Positions 25,343 through 34,663 of a stretch of 64,000 nt of DNA are shown piece after piece; within the stretch, counting starts at the first letter, position 1; the number at the start of each line of letters is the position of its first letter. The DNA comes from Lewinellaceae bacterium (GTDB lineage Bacteria > Bacteroidota > Bacteroidia > Chitinophagales > Saprospiraceae). The stretch spans positions 62,001-126,000 of the forward strand of contig JAHELJ010000003.1 of the NCBI GenBank assembly GCA_024644235.1, written 5' to 3'. The notes under the pieces were generated by a model. It did not search any database. It saw only the letters and a list, made by a program, of their open reading frames with translations, and was not told the DNA's origin. The position numbers and the translations under genes were made by a program.

Positions 25343-26008
25343 ATGCATACTCCAACTTCTGAGCTAAACGATGAGCGAATAATTGATTCCGTTCTAGCGG
25401 GCGATATCGATCAATTTGAGGAAATTCTGAAACGTTATAACAGTGTGATGTATCGGGTTGGCATTTCATACTTGAAGAATACTGCTGACGCTGAAGATGC
25501 TATGCAATCGGCATACATCAAGGCCTATCTCAATCTCTCATCCTTCCGCAGTACCGCTTCATTCAAGACGTGGATCATAAGAATCATGATCAATGAGTGT
25601 AAAATGATGATACGATCGAAGCGATCGTCCTGGAATATCCTTCAGATCTTTCAAAGAAAACAGCAACAGACCAATTATTATCTTTCTCACGATCACAATG
25701 TAGTAACAAGTGAGCTGAAAAAAGTGTTGGAAAATGTTGTGCTGCAGCTGCCTTCCAAATACCGGCTAGTCTATATTATGCGAGAGATTGACGGAATGTC
25801 AGTGAAGGAAACGGCCGAACTGCTAAACATTACGCCGGAAAATGTGAAGGTGCGATCTCATCGGGCTAAGGAGCTGGTGCGGAAAGAGATCATGCAGCTG
25901 AATCACAATAACCAACTTTTTGATTATCACCTGAATCGCTGCAATCCTTTCCGGGCCCGGGTGATGTCAGAAATAAGAAAAGCGGGAACCCCAGCCATGA
26001 AAGACTGA
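25343..26008 (+). CDS. ECF RNA polymerase sigma factor
   Basis: A 221-residue sigma-70 family ECF factor. Region 2 spans about residues 25-90 (YRVGISYLKNTADAEDAMQSAYIKAYLNL and FKTWIIRIMINEC), and region 4 about residues 130-185 (LPSKYRLVYIMREIDGMSVKETAELL, with the helix-turn-helix NITPENVKVRSHRAKELV). A short C-terminal extension (FHLNRCNPFRARV-like) of a kind seen in other Bacteroidota ECF factors follows. No anti-sigma gene or FecR-like protein is adjacent, so its control is not shown here. The ATG at 25343 is preferred to a GTG at 25307. TATCTTTC, close to TAnnTTTG, ends only 5 bases before the ATG and would give a nearly leaderless message. Confidence 0.92.
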   Translation: MHTPTSELNDERIIDSVLAGDIDQFEEILKRYNSVMYRVGISYLKNTADAEDAMQSAYIKAYLNLSSFRSTASFKTWIIRIMINECKMMIRSKRSSWNILQIFQRKQQQTNYYLSHDHNVVTSELKKVLENVVLQLPSKYRLVYIMREIDGMSVKETAELLNITPENVKVRSHRAKELVRKEIMQLNHNNQLFDYHLNRCNPFRARVMSEIRKAGTPAMKD

Positions 26009-26017
26009 ATTCCCGCA
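25982..26017. terminator. Hairpin overlapping the sigma-factor 3' end, convergent region
   Basis: GCGGGAA (25982-25988) and TTCCCGC pair to make a 7-bp stem across a long loop that includes the stop codon. It lies between two convergent genes and could end both transcripts. There is no long T-run, so efficiency is uncertain. Confidence 0.45.
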
Positions 26018-26038
26018 TCTTCTAATTACCAGAGTATT

Positions 26039-28060
26039 TTACCGGTCTATCAATACAGTTTCACTAAAGATCAGCTGACCATTCCTTGTAAGGGTGATGC
26101 GATAGATACCGGAGCCTGCCCAACTCAAATCGAAATGCTGGCGATTTAGACCATTGTTCTGAGCCCACTCTTTGGAAGCCATGATTCGCCCTAATCCATC
26201 AAACATCTGGATTTGTACTTTTCCAGCATCAAATCCTTGCCATTCGATTTCAATGAAGTCATGAGCTGGATTGGGATAGATTCTCTGTTCAACCTCTACC
26301 TCACTGATCAATGATCCGTGATGAGATATCCGCAATGAACTAGTCGTTGTAAACAAATTGGAAGGTGAGTAGGCTGAAGAACCGGTAGGACAATTTGATC
26401 TGACCTGCCATTCATACTCCGTGGAAGGAGTCAAGCCAAACACTACCAATAGATTAGTACCTACTCCAGGGTAATTTGTCCAATTTGAGCTGCCTGTTGG
26501 ACGAATCCTCACGTCGTAGTCGGCGGCTTCCGGTATACTGCCCCAAATAAGGGTGGCTTGGGTTGCTTGAATCCCCAGTACCAACAGACCACCGGGCGTT
26601 GTGCACTGGTTCTCATCAGCAGTCATGAAAGTTTCAATGCCAGTATATGTGACAGTACCACCTGACGTACAAAGGACTCCTACCCTCCATTCATACACGG
26701 TAGCAGGAGTGAGACCAGTTCTGCTGATCAAAGTACCTGTAGTAGTTACACTCGTCCAGGTGGAGGAACCTTGTGGCCGGTATTCTAAGACATAGTGAAT
26801 AACAACAGACACCGGATCCCAATGAAAGGTTGCGGAAGTGGGAGTAATATCGTCTACGAAAAGGTTTTGCGGTGTTTCACATGGAGGATCATCAAGAGTC
26901 GTATAAAACACCGAACTAGAGAAATCAGAATCTCCAATGTTGCAATGAGCCTGCACCTGAAATTCATACGTGGTGTTGGGGGTAAGACCAAATGTAGTAA
27001 CAGAAGTTTCAGTTGTCGTGATCTGGAAAGACCAGCTGCCGGTGCCTGCTATACGCCTCCTCATCGTGTATTGAATACCTCCGGTGACTGCATCCCAGCT
27101 ATGCTTCGCAGAGGTGGCCGTGATCATGGAAGAATTAATGTCACCAGGTACAGCGCATTGCGATATTTGGTCTGTGGTAAAGATCAAGATATCTGACCAG
27201 TCAGTTGTCCCCAACGTACACTCAACTCTCACCTGAGCCTCGTAGGTTGTACCTGGAAATAGATTTTGAAGTGTTGTTGTCGTGCTGAAAATAAAATCAT
27301 TGAAGAGATACTCGGTAGTCCCCACTTCACGGTAGCGCACCGTATAGTGTTCAGCCCCACCGACGGCACCCCAAGTCAGGGTGGCAAAGTCCTCCCCTAC
27401 CGCAACCAGTGTCAGGTTTTGGGGTGCCGTGCATACATTTTCAGGCGTGGTAAATTCCACACTAGATGAGTAGGGTGAGCTGCCCGAAGCACAATTAGAT
27501 CGGACCTGATACTCATAAGTTGTGAGTGGATCAAGGCCAGTAATAATCTTTAGATTCGTGGGTATGCCTGTGATCTCAATCCAATTTGGATCGGAGACTT
27601 CTTTATAGCGGACATCATAGCTGATAGCGGTGCCTGATTCATTGCTCCAAACTAAAGTCGCTTGATGGGAACCCACACCAAGTGGTGTGAACGGAGTGGG
27701 GGTGGGACAATCACCTGTAGTGGTAAAATTTGAAGCCTTTGACCACCTCGAATTCCCTACGGAACAGAAAGATCTGACCTGCCATTTGTAGGTAGTGGAA
27801 CCCACCAGACCTTGCAGGTTATAGCTATCATCAAAGACAGTGATCATAATCCACGAACCTGGTCCGCTTTCTTTATACCTGAGCTCGTAAAACACAGCCT
27901 TAGAAACCATATCCCAGCTAAGCAATGCACTCGTCGCAGTGATGTTCGTCTCGTCGAGATTACGGGGCTTTGGACAGGCCGCCTCTGTAACTTGAGTGGC
28001 AAATAGTAAGAATAAGATCGGCAGGAAATGGGAGAAAATCGTTGTGTTGGAGTGATTCAT
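26039..28060 (-). CDS. Secreted protein with six fibronectin type III domains and T9SS sorting domain
   Basis: The ATG at 28060 starts a 673-residue protein with a signal peptide (IFSHFLPILFLLFATQVTEA). Six FN3 repeats of about 90 residues follow, each opening with a Cys-x-x-P motif (CPKPRNL, CPTPTPF, CTAPQNL, CAVPGDI, CETPQNL, CTTPGGL) and carrying Y-E-(W/F)-Q-V-R strands. The last ~80 residues are a type IX C-terminal sorting domain (RIYPNPAHDFIEI... GIYRITL). There is no enzyme domain. It may act as an adhesin or matrix protein, or as a spacer that has lost its catalytic part. A longer frame open to 28459 lacks a signal and is not favoured. It converges on the sigma-factor gene. Confidence 0.9.
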   Translation of the reverse strand: MNHSNTTIFSHFLPILFLLFATQVTEAACPKPRNLDETNITATSALLSWDMVSKAVFYELRYKESGPGSWIMITVFDDSYNLQGLVGSTTYKWQVRSFCSVGNSRWSKASNFTTTGDCPTPTPFTPLGVGSHQATLVWSNESGTAISYDVRYKEVSDPNWIEITGIPTNLKIITGLDPLTTYEYQVRSNCASGSSPYSSSVEFTTPENVCTAPQNLTLVAVGEDFATLTWGAVGGAEHYTVRYREVGTTEYLFNDFIFSTTTTLQNLFPGTTYEAQVRVECTLGTTDWSDILIFTTDQISQCAVPGDINSSMITATSAKHSWDAVTGGIQYTMRRRIAGTGSWSFQITTTETSVTTFGLTPNTTYEFQVQAHCNIGDSDFSSSVFYTTLDDPPCETPQNLFVDDITPTSATFHWDPVSVVIHYVLEYRPQGSSTWTSVTTTGTLISRTGLTPATVYEWRVGVLCTSGGTVTYTGIETFMTADENQCTTPGGLLVLGIQATQATLIWGSIPEAADYDVRIRPTGSSNWTNYPGVGTNLLVVFGLTPSTEYEWQVRSNCPTGSSAYSPSNLFTTTSSLRISHHGSLISEVEVEQRIYPNPAHDFIEIEWQGFDAGKVQIQMFDGLGRIMASKEWAQNNGLNRQHFDLSWAGSGIYRITLTRNGQLIFSETVLIDR

Positions 28061-28204
28061 TTGATCTTTGTTTAAAATTGCACTCTTGTGATGCCTGTCG
28101 AACAAAAAGGTTACAAAACCTATAGAGTTTGTTTCAGAACCATTTGCAGACGGAGAACTATAGTTGCCAAAAAGCTTCACCTTTTTTTGTATCCTAGATG
28201 TGGA

Positions 28205-28792
28205 ATGCCAAAGAACAAAACCAGATGTGATTGGGTGGGAAATGATGCTCTCTACCTGGCGTATCACGATACTGAATGGGGAGTGCCTGTGCATGATGAT
28301 CGAGTGCTCTTCGAGATGTTGAACCTTGAGGGAGCTCAGGCAGGATTGAGTTGGATCACCATCCTGCGGAAGCGGAAGAACTATCAAAAAGCTTTCGCCA
28401 ATTTCGACCCCAAAAAAATTGTGAAGTTCTCTGATACCAAGCTCGAACAGATTTTGCAAAACCCGGGAATTGTTCGAAACCGGCTAAAAGTTTGGGCGGT
28501 AAGAACCAATGCCAGCGCCTATCTCGAAACGGTCTCCGCGTTCGGCACTTTTTCCAACTATATTTGGAGCTTTACCGATGGCAAATCGATTACGAACAAC
28601 TACCGTAGCATACGAGAGATTCCAGCTAAGACACAGCTAAGCGATCAAATGAGTAAGGATCTGAAAAAGAGGGGATTCAAATTCATCGGTAGTACCATTG
28701 TCTACGCCTACATGCAAGCCGTGGGCATTGTAAACGACCATACTAAATCCTGCTTCCGTTATCGGGAATGCAAGCAACTAAATAAATCCTGA
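28205..28792 (+). CDS. tag: DNA-3-methyladenine glycosylase I
   Basis: This 195-residue base-excision enzyme removes 3-methyladenine from alkylated DNA. The ATG at 28205 gives the family N-terminus KTRCDWVGNDALYLAYHDTEWG, which contains the Cys and His of the zinc snap. The matching C-terminal pair is in NDHTKSCFRY. The aromatic pocket (WGVPVHDDRVLFE) and the LEGAQAGLSW helix are conserved. An in-frame start at 28088 would add 39 residues of no family match. The aldo/keto reductase ATG follows 4 bp after its stop, so the two are probably co-transcribed. Confidence 0.93.
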   Translation: MPKNKTRCDWVGNDALYLAYHDTEWGVPVHDDRVLFEMLNLEGAQAGLSWITILRKRKNYQKAFANFDPKKIVKFSDTKLEQILQNPGIVRNRLKVWAVRTNASAYLETVSAFGTFSNYIWSFTDGKSITNNYRSIREIPAKTQLSDQMSKDLKKRGFKFIGSTIVYAYMQAVGIVNDHTKSCFRYRECKQLNKS

Positions 28793-28796
28793 CTTA

Positions 28797-29813
28797 ATGA
28801 AAATTCACGACGCATATCATTTCCCTGTTTACTCTGCTCACTCCAGCAGATATGATCGAATGCTTTACCGGAGATGTGGGAGAAGCGGAATCCAGCTTCC
28901 CATGATTTCGCTGGGTCTTTGGCACAATTTTGGAGATACCGACGACCTCACTAAAGGGAGAGAAATTCTCCGTACGGCCTTCGATTATGGTATTACCCAT
29001 TTCGATCTGGCCAATAATTACGGACCCCCTTTCGGAGCTGCCGAAGAGAACTTTGGCCGTATGTACCGGAAGGATTTCGTGCCTTATCGCGACGAATTGA
29101 TCATTTCCAGCAAAGCAGGTTGGGATATGTGGCCCGGTCCTTATGGTAATTTCGGTTCACGAAAGTATTTGATTGCCAGTCTGGATAAAAGCCTTGCGCG
29201 CATGGGCCTTGATTATGTCGACATATTTTACTCCCATCGACCAGACCCCGATACACCATTAGAGGAGACAATGGGTGCACTGCATCAAATCGTGCAACAG
29301 GGCAAAGCCTTGTATGTTGGAATCTCACAATATGACGCCAAACTGACCAGCCAGGCGGTGAAAATTCTGAAGGAGATGGGTACCCCCTGCCTTATTCATC
29401 AACCTCGATATAGTATGTTTGACCGTTGGGTCGAACCTTCTCTCCTAAACACATTGGACAAATTGGGTGTGGGAACCATTGCTTTCTCACCTCTGGAGCA
29501 AGGCATCCTTACCAATAAATATCTAAAAGGTCTGCCGAAATCATCCCGGGCTGTCCGCGACGGCAGGTATCTATCGAAAGAGCACATCACTCCCTCGGTA
29601 CTCGAGAAGGTCAAGGCCCTCAATGATCTTGCCGAGAAACGGGGACAAAGTCTTGCTCAAATGGCTATTGCATGGCTTCTCAAAGATGAAAGAGTCACAT
29701 CTGTGCTGGTAGGTGTGAGCTCAGCAAAACAGTTGCTGGACAATGTTCGATCACTCGACAACATCAGATTTAGCAAACGTGAGCTTGACCGAATCGAAAA
29801 GGTAATAAAGTGA
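28797..29813 (+). CDS. Aldo/keto reductase, YghZ/Gpr-like
   Basis: The product is a 338-residue NADPH-dependent aldo/keto reductase of the E. coli YghZ (L-glyceraldehyde 3-phosphate reductase) group. The start region YDRMLYRRCGRSGIQLP is typical. Catalytic residues are in THFDLANNYGPP (Asp and Tyr), the Lys in SSKAGWDMW, and the His in FYSHRPDPDTP. The NADP-binding end is VLVGVSSAKQL. The group detoxifies methylglyoxal and similar aldehydes. It starts 5 bp after tag, suggesting an operon, and its stop codon lies 1 bp from that of a convergent gene. Confidence 0.9.
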   Translation: MKIHDAYHFPVYSAHSSRYDRMLYRRCGRSGIQLPMISLGLWHNFGDTDDLTKGREILRTAFDYGITHFDLANNYGPPFGAAEENFGRMYRKDFVPYRDELIISSKAGWDMWPGPYGNFGSRKYLIASLDKSLARMGLDYVDIFYSHRPDPDTPLEETMGALHQIVQQGKALYVGISQYDAKLTSQAVKILKEMGTPCLIHQPRYSMFDRWVEPSLLNTLDKLGVGTIAFSPLEQGILTNKYLKGLPKSSRAVRDGRYLSKEHITPSVLEKVKALNDLAEKRGQSLAQMAIAWLLKDERVTSVLVGVSSAKQLLDNVRSLDNIRFSKRELDRIEKVIK

Positions 29814-29814
29814 T

Positions 29815-31329
29815 TTAATCTGAATTGCTTACAAAAGCAATATGTTTGCTATCCGGTGCCCAACTGGGTACGTTTATTGAGCCCTGACCGCCGTATAGAT
29901 ATCCGATGACCCGAGGTTCACCTCCATCTACCGGCATCATTCTTAGCATCACATGTTTGTAAAACGGATGGTCAGCAGGCTCTACTTCAGGGAGGTAAGA
30001 AATAAATACGATCCAGCGATTGTCAGGAGATATATGGGGAAACCAATCATTATACTCGTCAAAAGTAAGTTGGGTCGGATCAGACCCGTCCACGTTCATT
30101 CTCCACAACTGCATGGTGCCCGTGCGGGTTGAGTTAAAATAAATGTATTTTCCCTCTGGTCCGTATTCTGGCCCGTCATCCAACCCTTCAGTGTCAGTAA
30201 GCTGGGTTTCTTCCCTTGTTTCAATATTTACCTTGTAGATATCGTATTTACCATTTCTGTTACCTGTGAAAACCAAATCCTTTGAATCCACTGACCAACC
30301 ATGCAGGTAAGAAGGTGGCATCCCGTTCCTGGTGACTTGCACCGGATGGTCACTTCCAGAAGTGGGCAAAATATAAATGGTCGATGCGCCATCATTCTCT
30401 TCACTGTGGTGACTGATGGCAAGCTGACTGCCATCAAAAGAGAGCACATGATCATTGTTGTTACGATCAGCGAAACCGGTGTTTAATGGCGCAATCTGAT
30501 GGCTGGTCAGATCATAGGTATAGAGGATACCATGAGAATTATAGATCAGCGTTTCGCCATCGGTGGTCCAGTTTGGTGCTTGGAGGGAATGGGTTGAGTA
30601 AGTCAATACGTTACGCTGTCCGGTTTCCACATTTAGTATTTCCAGGTTGCTGCCCAGATATGTTTGGTAGGGGACCAAATCTGCCGGTGCGGGTTTGATG
30701 ATCCGTACATTTTTGAAGACGGCCTCTTCGATCACATCAGCGTTGTGGGAACAAACGTACAGGCCAACAAACACCTCTCTCGGAAGTTCCATCTCCAACT
30801 GAGTGACAGCTTCAAGTGGCTCGCCAAAATGGGCAGTAGACATCATGTACGAACTCCCACGTCTCTCCAATTGTATCACATCAGGTGCGTTTTGCTCTGA
30901 TTGTATTTCTTCAGTATCTGCGCCATGTACTTTGCGGTATTGAAGGGATGTAAGCCCATCACCATGAAGACTGGCGTTGACGTGTGGGGACGATCCATCC
31001 AGTTTACTTCGGACGATCCATCCGGCTTTTCGATGGGGATCTTCACCCTCACCTTGAAAGTTGACTTCGGCCCTAAGAATAAAATCTCCTTGCATTGACT
31101 TCCATAGCAGATGAAGTTCATCCGAGCCAAACCACATGTTAGTTCCGGATCCCTTTATCGTATATTCTTGCTTTACAGGCTCATAGCTGGCGTGCCCTGC
31201 ACTTTTCACTGGCCCAATATCCAGGTGATTCTCGAAAAGTCCAAGGTCCGGCTTTTGACCGAGGGCCTGAATTCCTAGTATCAAAGTAAAGAAAGTATAG
31301 AGGACTATATCTAGAGCGAGGGTTTTCAT
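29815..31329 (-). CDS. Exported TolB-like beta-propeller protein with N-terminal lectin-like domain
   Basis: The product is a 504-residue protein with a signal peptide (LALDIVLYTFFTLILGIQALGQ). Residues about 30-215 form a jelly-roll-type domain like the concanavalin-like/DUF1349 domain (AGWIVRSKLDGSSPHVNAS). Residues about 230-500 are PD40/TolB blades with repeated (S/W)-x-x-D-(G/S)-(K/R) units (PNWTTDGETLIYNS, HGWSVDSKDLVFTGN, PHISPDNRWIVFIS, PSWAPDSKHIAFVS). Similar combined proteins in Bacteroidota may bind sugars or peptides; no enzyme motif is seen. It is convergent with the aldo/keto reductase gene. Confidence 0.8.
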   Translation of the reverse strand: MKTLALDIVLYTFFTLILGIQALGQKPDLGLFENHLDIGPVKSAGHASYEPVKQEYTIKGSGTNMWFGSDELHLLWKSMQGDFILRAEVNFQGEGEDPHRKAGWIVRSKLDGSSPHVNASLHGDGLTSLQYRKVHGADTEEIQSEQNAPDVIQLERRGSSYMMSTAHFGEPLEAVTQLEMELPREVFVGLYVCSHNADVIEEAVFKNVRIIKPAPADLVPYQTYLGSNLEILNVETGQRNVLTYSTHSLQAPNWTTDGETLIYNSHGILYTYDLTSHQIAPLNTGFADRNNNDHVLSFDGSQLAISHHSEENDGASTIYILPTSGSDHPVQVTRNGMPPSYLHGWSVDSKDLVFTGNRNGKYDIYKVNIETREETQLTDTEGLDDGPEYGPEGKYIYFNSTRTGTMQLWRMNVDGSDPTQLTFDEYNDWFPHISPDNRWIVFISYLPEVEPADHPFYKHVMLRMMPVDGGEPRVIGYLYGGQGSINVPSWAPDSKHIAFVSNSD

Positions 31330-31414
31330 CTGGATTCCTTTTTGTACTTCTAGAAAGTGCTCCTAATTTACAACCAATACAAATCAATGCGCTCAGAAAA
31401 GAGCCTCTGTTTTA

Positions 31415-31422
31415 TATCTTCG
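31415..31422 (+). promoter_or_regulatory. Candidate -7 element TATCTTCG before mscS-like gene
   Basis: TATCTTCG differs by one base from the TAnnTTTG consensus and lies 25 bp before the ATG, a normal spacing. No convincing -33 element is visible. Confidence 0.35.
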
Positions 31423-31446
31423 CCAGCATTATAATTCATTTATCTC

Positions 31447-33123
31447 ATGCTGACAAAGTCCCAGCTGCATATTTTTTGGGTCAGAGCCACCACACTCGTT
31501 CTAACTTTATCCTTACTGACCGACCTTTCAGGTCAAGCTGACAGACTGGACCTTAGCACTCCCCATGACGCGATCTGGGTTCATTTATATTATCTGCATC
31601 CGGACAACTACGACCCCTCGCTGTCTGCCACAGTACTTCCAACATCGATTGATAGCTCAAGGCGGGTCAGCCTGGCAATCAAATTGAAACAAGTTTTTGA
31701 CGGCAGCGGCTTGTATGTTCACATGAATCTTTTGCCCACCGAATCTGACTATCTGGACACGGCAACCAACCAAGCCTTTTACACACCTTTCCCCGACCGT
31801 ATGCCCGAGATCTACCTCGAGAAACAGGGGAGTGTCTGGCGCTATTCTCTGGAATCTGCTGATAAAATCGAAGAACTACACCGGCAAGTGTACCGTTGGG
31901 GCACCGATCGTTTGATCGGTCTCTTCGACTCAAGGGCAGAACGAAGGCTCCTGGGACTATCGACCTGGCAATATTTGGGTTTTGCTGCATTGGTGCTATT
32001 TGCCTTTCTCGCGCACCTCATTCTGAGAAAACTACTGCAACTCATGGGTAATATCATGAGCGGAAAGAAAATGCATAGCCTGACTAAATTTCATGATCTC
32101 AACCGCCGCTTATCCGATGCTGTCAGCCTGGTACTACTTGTCCTCATTTTGAGAATGCTGGTCCCTGTTTTACAACTGCCAATCTCGATCGCCAAATATC
32201 TGATCGGAGGTCTAGAAATTATCACCACCGTTTTTATGGTCATTGCTGTGGTTCGACTCATCAACGTGTTCACTGCTTACCTGAGTGAAATCACCTCTAA
32301 GACCTCCAGCCGAATGGATGATCAGCTCATTCCCCTCCTGGACCGCATACTGAAGATCATTGCCATTATCACAGGTTTTATCCATGTTCTCCATGTGCTC
32401 GATGTGAATGTTGCCGCCATTCTAGCTGGTATTTCCCTTGGTGGCTTGGCGTTGGCCCTAGCAGCTCAGGACACTGTCAAGAACTTGTTGGGATCAGTGA
32501 TGATCCTGACAGACAAACCCTTTCAACTTGGGGATTGGGTCGAGGGCTCCGATTTTGCAGGCACGGTGGTTGAGATCGGTTTTCGAACCACCCGGATCCG
32601 GCAGACAGACACCAGTATCATTTCCGTTCCTAATGGCAATATGGCAAATGCATCAGTCACCAATAAGGGTGTCAGGGTCATGAGACTCTTTCAGGTCAAT
32701 CTTGGAATCACCTACGATACCCCACCGGAGTTGATCGAAAAATTTGTCGAGGGCATTGAGGAGATTATACGAACTTATCCGCAAACCGTAAAGGAAGACT
32801 ATTATGTGCGATTGACTGACCTAAAGGATTTTTCGATCAACATCTTGGTCAGGACTCACCTACGGGTAAAGAATTATGCGGAAGAGCTTGATCTAAGGCA
32901 GGCCTTGATCCTGGCAATCATGCGATGGGCAGAAGTGCTTGGTGTGCGATTTGCTTTTCCAACGACTACCGTGGAAATCGAATCCATGCCTGGGCAAATA
33001 AGCCTGAGCCCTCATCCTAAAACAGACGCAGAGGAAATGGATAAAAAGTTTGAAAACTTCTTTGATCAGTTACGTGCCCAGATTCCACCCGACGAAGATG
33101 AACCTTTTGTGAGCGACGACTAA
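31447..33123 (+). CDS. MscS-family mechanosensitive channel
   Basis: A 558-residue small-conductance channel. A signal-like N-terminal segment and a ~130-residue periplasmic domain precede five membrane segments (about residues 178-200, 225-245, 255-275 and the 300-350 pair). The pore-lining helix is in LAGISLGGLALALAAQDTVKN, where the Gly/Ala pattern is that of MscS TM3, and it is followed by the beta domain (LGDWVEGSDFAGTVVEIGFRTTRI, VPNGNMANASVTN). The C-terminal alpha/beta domain ends in an acidic tail. It would gate under membrane tension and relieve osmotic downshock. The gene seems monocistronic. Confidence 0.92.
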   Translation: MLTKSQLHIFWVRATTLVLTLSLLTDLSGQADRLDLSTPHDAIWVHLYYLHPDNYDPSLSATVLPTSIDSSRRVSLAIKLKQVFDGSGLYVHMNLLPTESDYLDTATNQAFYTPFPDRMPEIYLEKQGSVWRYSLESADKIEELHRQVYRWGTDRLIGLFDSRAERRLLGLSTWQYLGFAALVLFAFLAHLILRKLLQLMGNIMSGKKMHSLTKFHDLNRRLSDAVSLVLLVLILRMLVPVLQLPISIAKYLIGGLEIITTVFMVIAVVRLINVFTAYLSEITSKTSSRMDDQLIPLLDRILKIIAIITGFIHVLHVLDVNVAAILAGISLGGLALALAAQDTVKNLLGSVMILTDKPFQLGDWVEGSDFAGTVVEIGFRTTRIRQTDTSIISVPNGNMANASVTNKGVRVMRLFQVNLGITYDTPPELIEKFVEGIEEIIRTYPQTVKEDYYVRLTDLKDFSINILVRTHLRVKNYAEELDLRQALILAIMRWAEVLGVRFAFPTTTVEIESMPGQISLSPHPKTDAEEMDKKFENFFDQLRAQIPPDEDEPFVSDD

Positions 33124-33140
33124 GTCTAAGAATCTTGCCG

Positions 33141-34586
33141 TCATCGCAGCGATTTCTTGCCAGGTATCGGCGGTGGACCATCTGGAATCATCGCCTCGAA
33201 TTGATGATCTCCCTTCTTCTCTACAAATTCTTTTCGAATTGCGTCGCGTAGCTCTTCATCTTGAAAGAGATCAACCATCGTCATAGCCATCGCCTTTGCT
33301 GCATATATCAATCCCTTGTGACCAATAGACATTCCGCTACATGCCACCACCGCCCAGGAGTGCCAAGGCGTATCGACAGGTGCCGTCGTTACGACCAGAC
33401 TAATCTGGGGCACAACCCAGCTCACATCTCCCACATCCGTTGATCCTCCTTCCGGATGTTCGCGTGTCTCCTCAAGTGGTTTCAAGCTTCCATCTAGTCC
33501 ATCGGGAGGTCCACCAGTCTCCTTCTGGATCTGTTTTGCAAAGGCAAGCTCCTCATCGGTAAAATGAATGGACCCAAGCATTTCAAGATTTTTATGAAGA
33601 GCTGTTGCACCTGTTCTGTTTACAAGGAGTTCGTAGTCGCCAGAGTTCAGACTTACCTTATAATCCACATCCGCCATCAAGGCTGCACCCTGGGCAATTT
33701 GCCTGATCCGCTTGTCCAGTTCGGCGACTACGGATCTTTTAGAATCCCGGGCCCAGATCCACACCTTACTATACTCCGGGACAACATTTGGAACATCTCC
33801 TCCATCGGTGATCACATAGTGGATTCGCGATGAAGGTCGAATGTGCTCTCTATAAGCATTCACTCCGGCAGTAAACGCCTCAACTGCATCCAGCGCACTG
33901 CGACCATTCCAAGGATCATATGCAGCATGAGCGGCAGCTCCGAAAAACTCTATACTGAGGTCGATCATGGCCTGCGAGCTCTGCACATTTGCTTTGGTCT
34001 CGGTATCCGGATGCCAGTCCAGACAAGCATCCAGATCATCGAAGTAACCGTCTCTGGCCAAATAGATCTTCCCTCCTACCGCTTCTTCTGCTGGAGTTCC
34101 GTAAAAACGTATCGTACCGCTGATTTCGCCGGCTTCGATCAAATCCTTAATTGCCATTGCTGCTCCCAGGCTTGCCGGCGCAAATAAGTTGTGGCCACAA
34201 CCATGTCCTGCAGCCCCTTCCTTCAATGGTTCCTTGGTTGGCAGAGCCTTCTGAGAGATACCTGGCAGTGCATCGTACTCACCTAGAATCCCGATGATGG
34301 GTTTACCAGAACCAAACTCAGCAGTAAAGGCCGTCGGCATGCCTGCAATACCGATCTTGACTTCAAATCCCTGACGTTCGGCAAATTCGGCTAGCAGTGC
34401 TGACGATCGGTATTCCAAAAGAGCTGTCTCGGCATAAGCCCATACCTGATCACTTAAGTAGATTAGCGAATCTTCATAGTTTACAATGGTGGCAATCACT
34501 TCACTCTTCAGTTTCGGTATCACATGCTGACTACTTACTTTGAAGCTAAAAATCAGACTTGACAGCAACAGAAGAATCCTGATCAT
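33141..34586 (-). CDS. Exported M20-family amidohydrolase, AbgB-like
   Basis: The product is a 481-residue metallohydrolase with a signal peptide (IRILLLLSSLIFSFKVSSQ). The ATG at 34586 is preferred to 34610 because the latter adds residues before the signal. Metal-site motifs are GEYDALPG, GHGCGHNLFAPA, GTPAEEAVGGK and WHPDTETK, with the lid domain in between (EFFGAAAHAAYDPW) and the closing EHPEGGSTDVGDVSWV. The set fits the aminobenzoyl-glutamate/indole-acyl amidohydrolase group, which removes acyl groups from amino acids or folate breakdown products. An exported location suggests scavenging. It is divergent from the kinase-like gene. Confidence 0.88.
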   Translation of the reverse strand: MIRILLLLSSLIFSFKVSSQHVIPKLKSEVIATIVNYEDSLIYLSDQVWAYAETALLEYRSSALLAEFAERQGFEVKIGIAGMPTAFTAEFGSGKPIIGILGEYDALPGISQKALPTKEPLKEGAAGHGCGHNLFAPASLGAAMAIKDLIEAGEISGTIRFYGTPAEEAVGGKIYLARDGYFDDLDACLDWHPDTETKANVQSSQAMIDLSIEFFGAAAHAAYDPWNGRSALDAVEAFTAGVNAYREHIRPSSRIHYVITDGGDVPNVVPEYSKVWIWARDSKRSVVAELDKRIRQIAQGAALMADVDYKVSLNSGDYELLVNRTGATALHKNLEMLGSIHFTDEELAFAKQIQKETGGPPDGLDGSLKPLEETREHPEGGSTDVGDVSWVVPQISLVVTTAPVDTPWHSWAVVACSGMSIGHKGLIYAAKAMAMTMVDLFQDEELRDAIRKEFVEKKGDHQFEAMIPDGPPPIPGKKSLR

Positions 34587-34663
34587 GATGTAGAAATTGA
34601 CTTCTGGCAAGGTATGAAATCAACGAAGATCGTCCTATTTTGCTGGTCGGAACAGACGAACCA

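Noticed and set aside
30876-31130. Several overlapping frames opposite the propeller and TonB genes
   Set aside because: They are shadows of well-supported genes on the other strand, with no independent signal.
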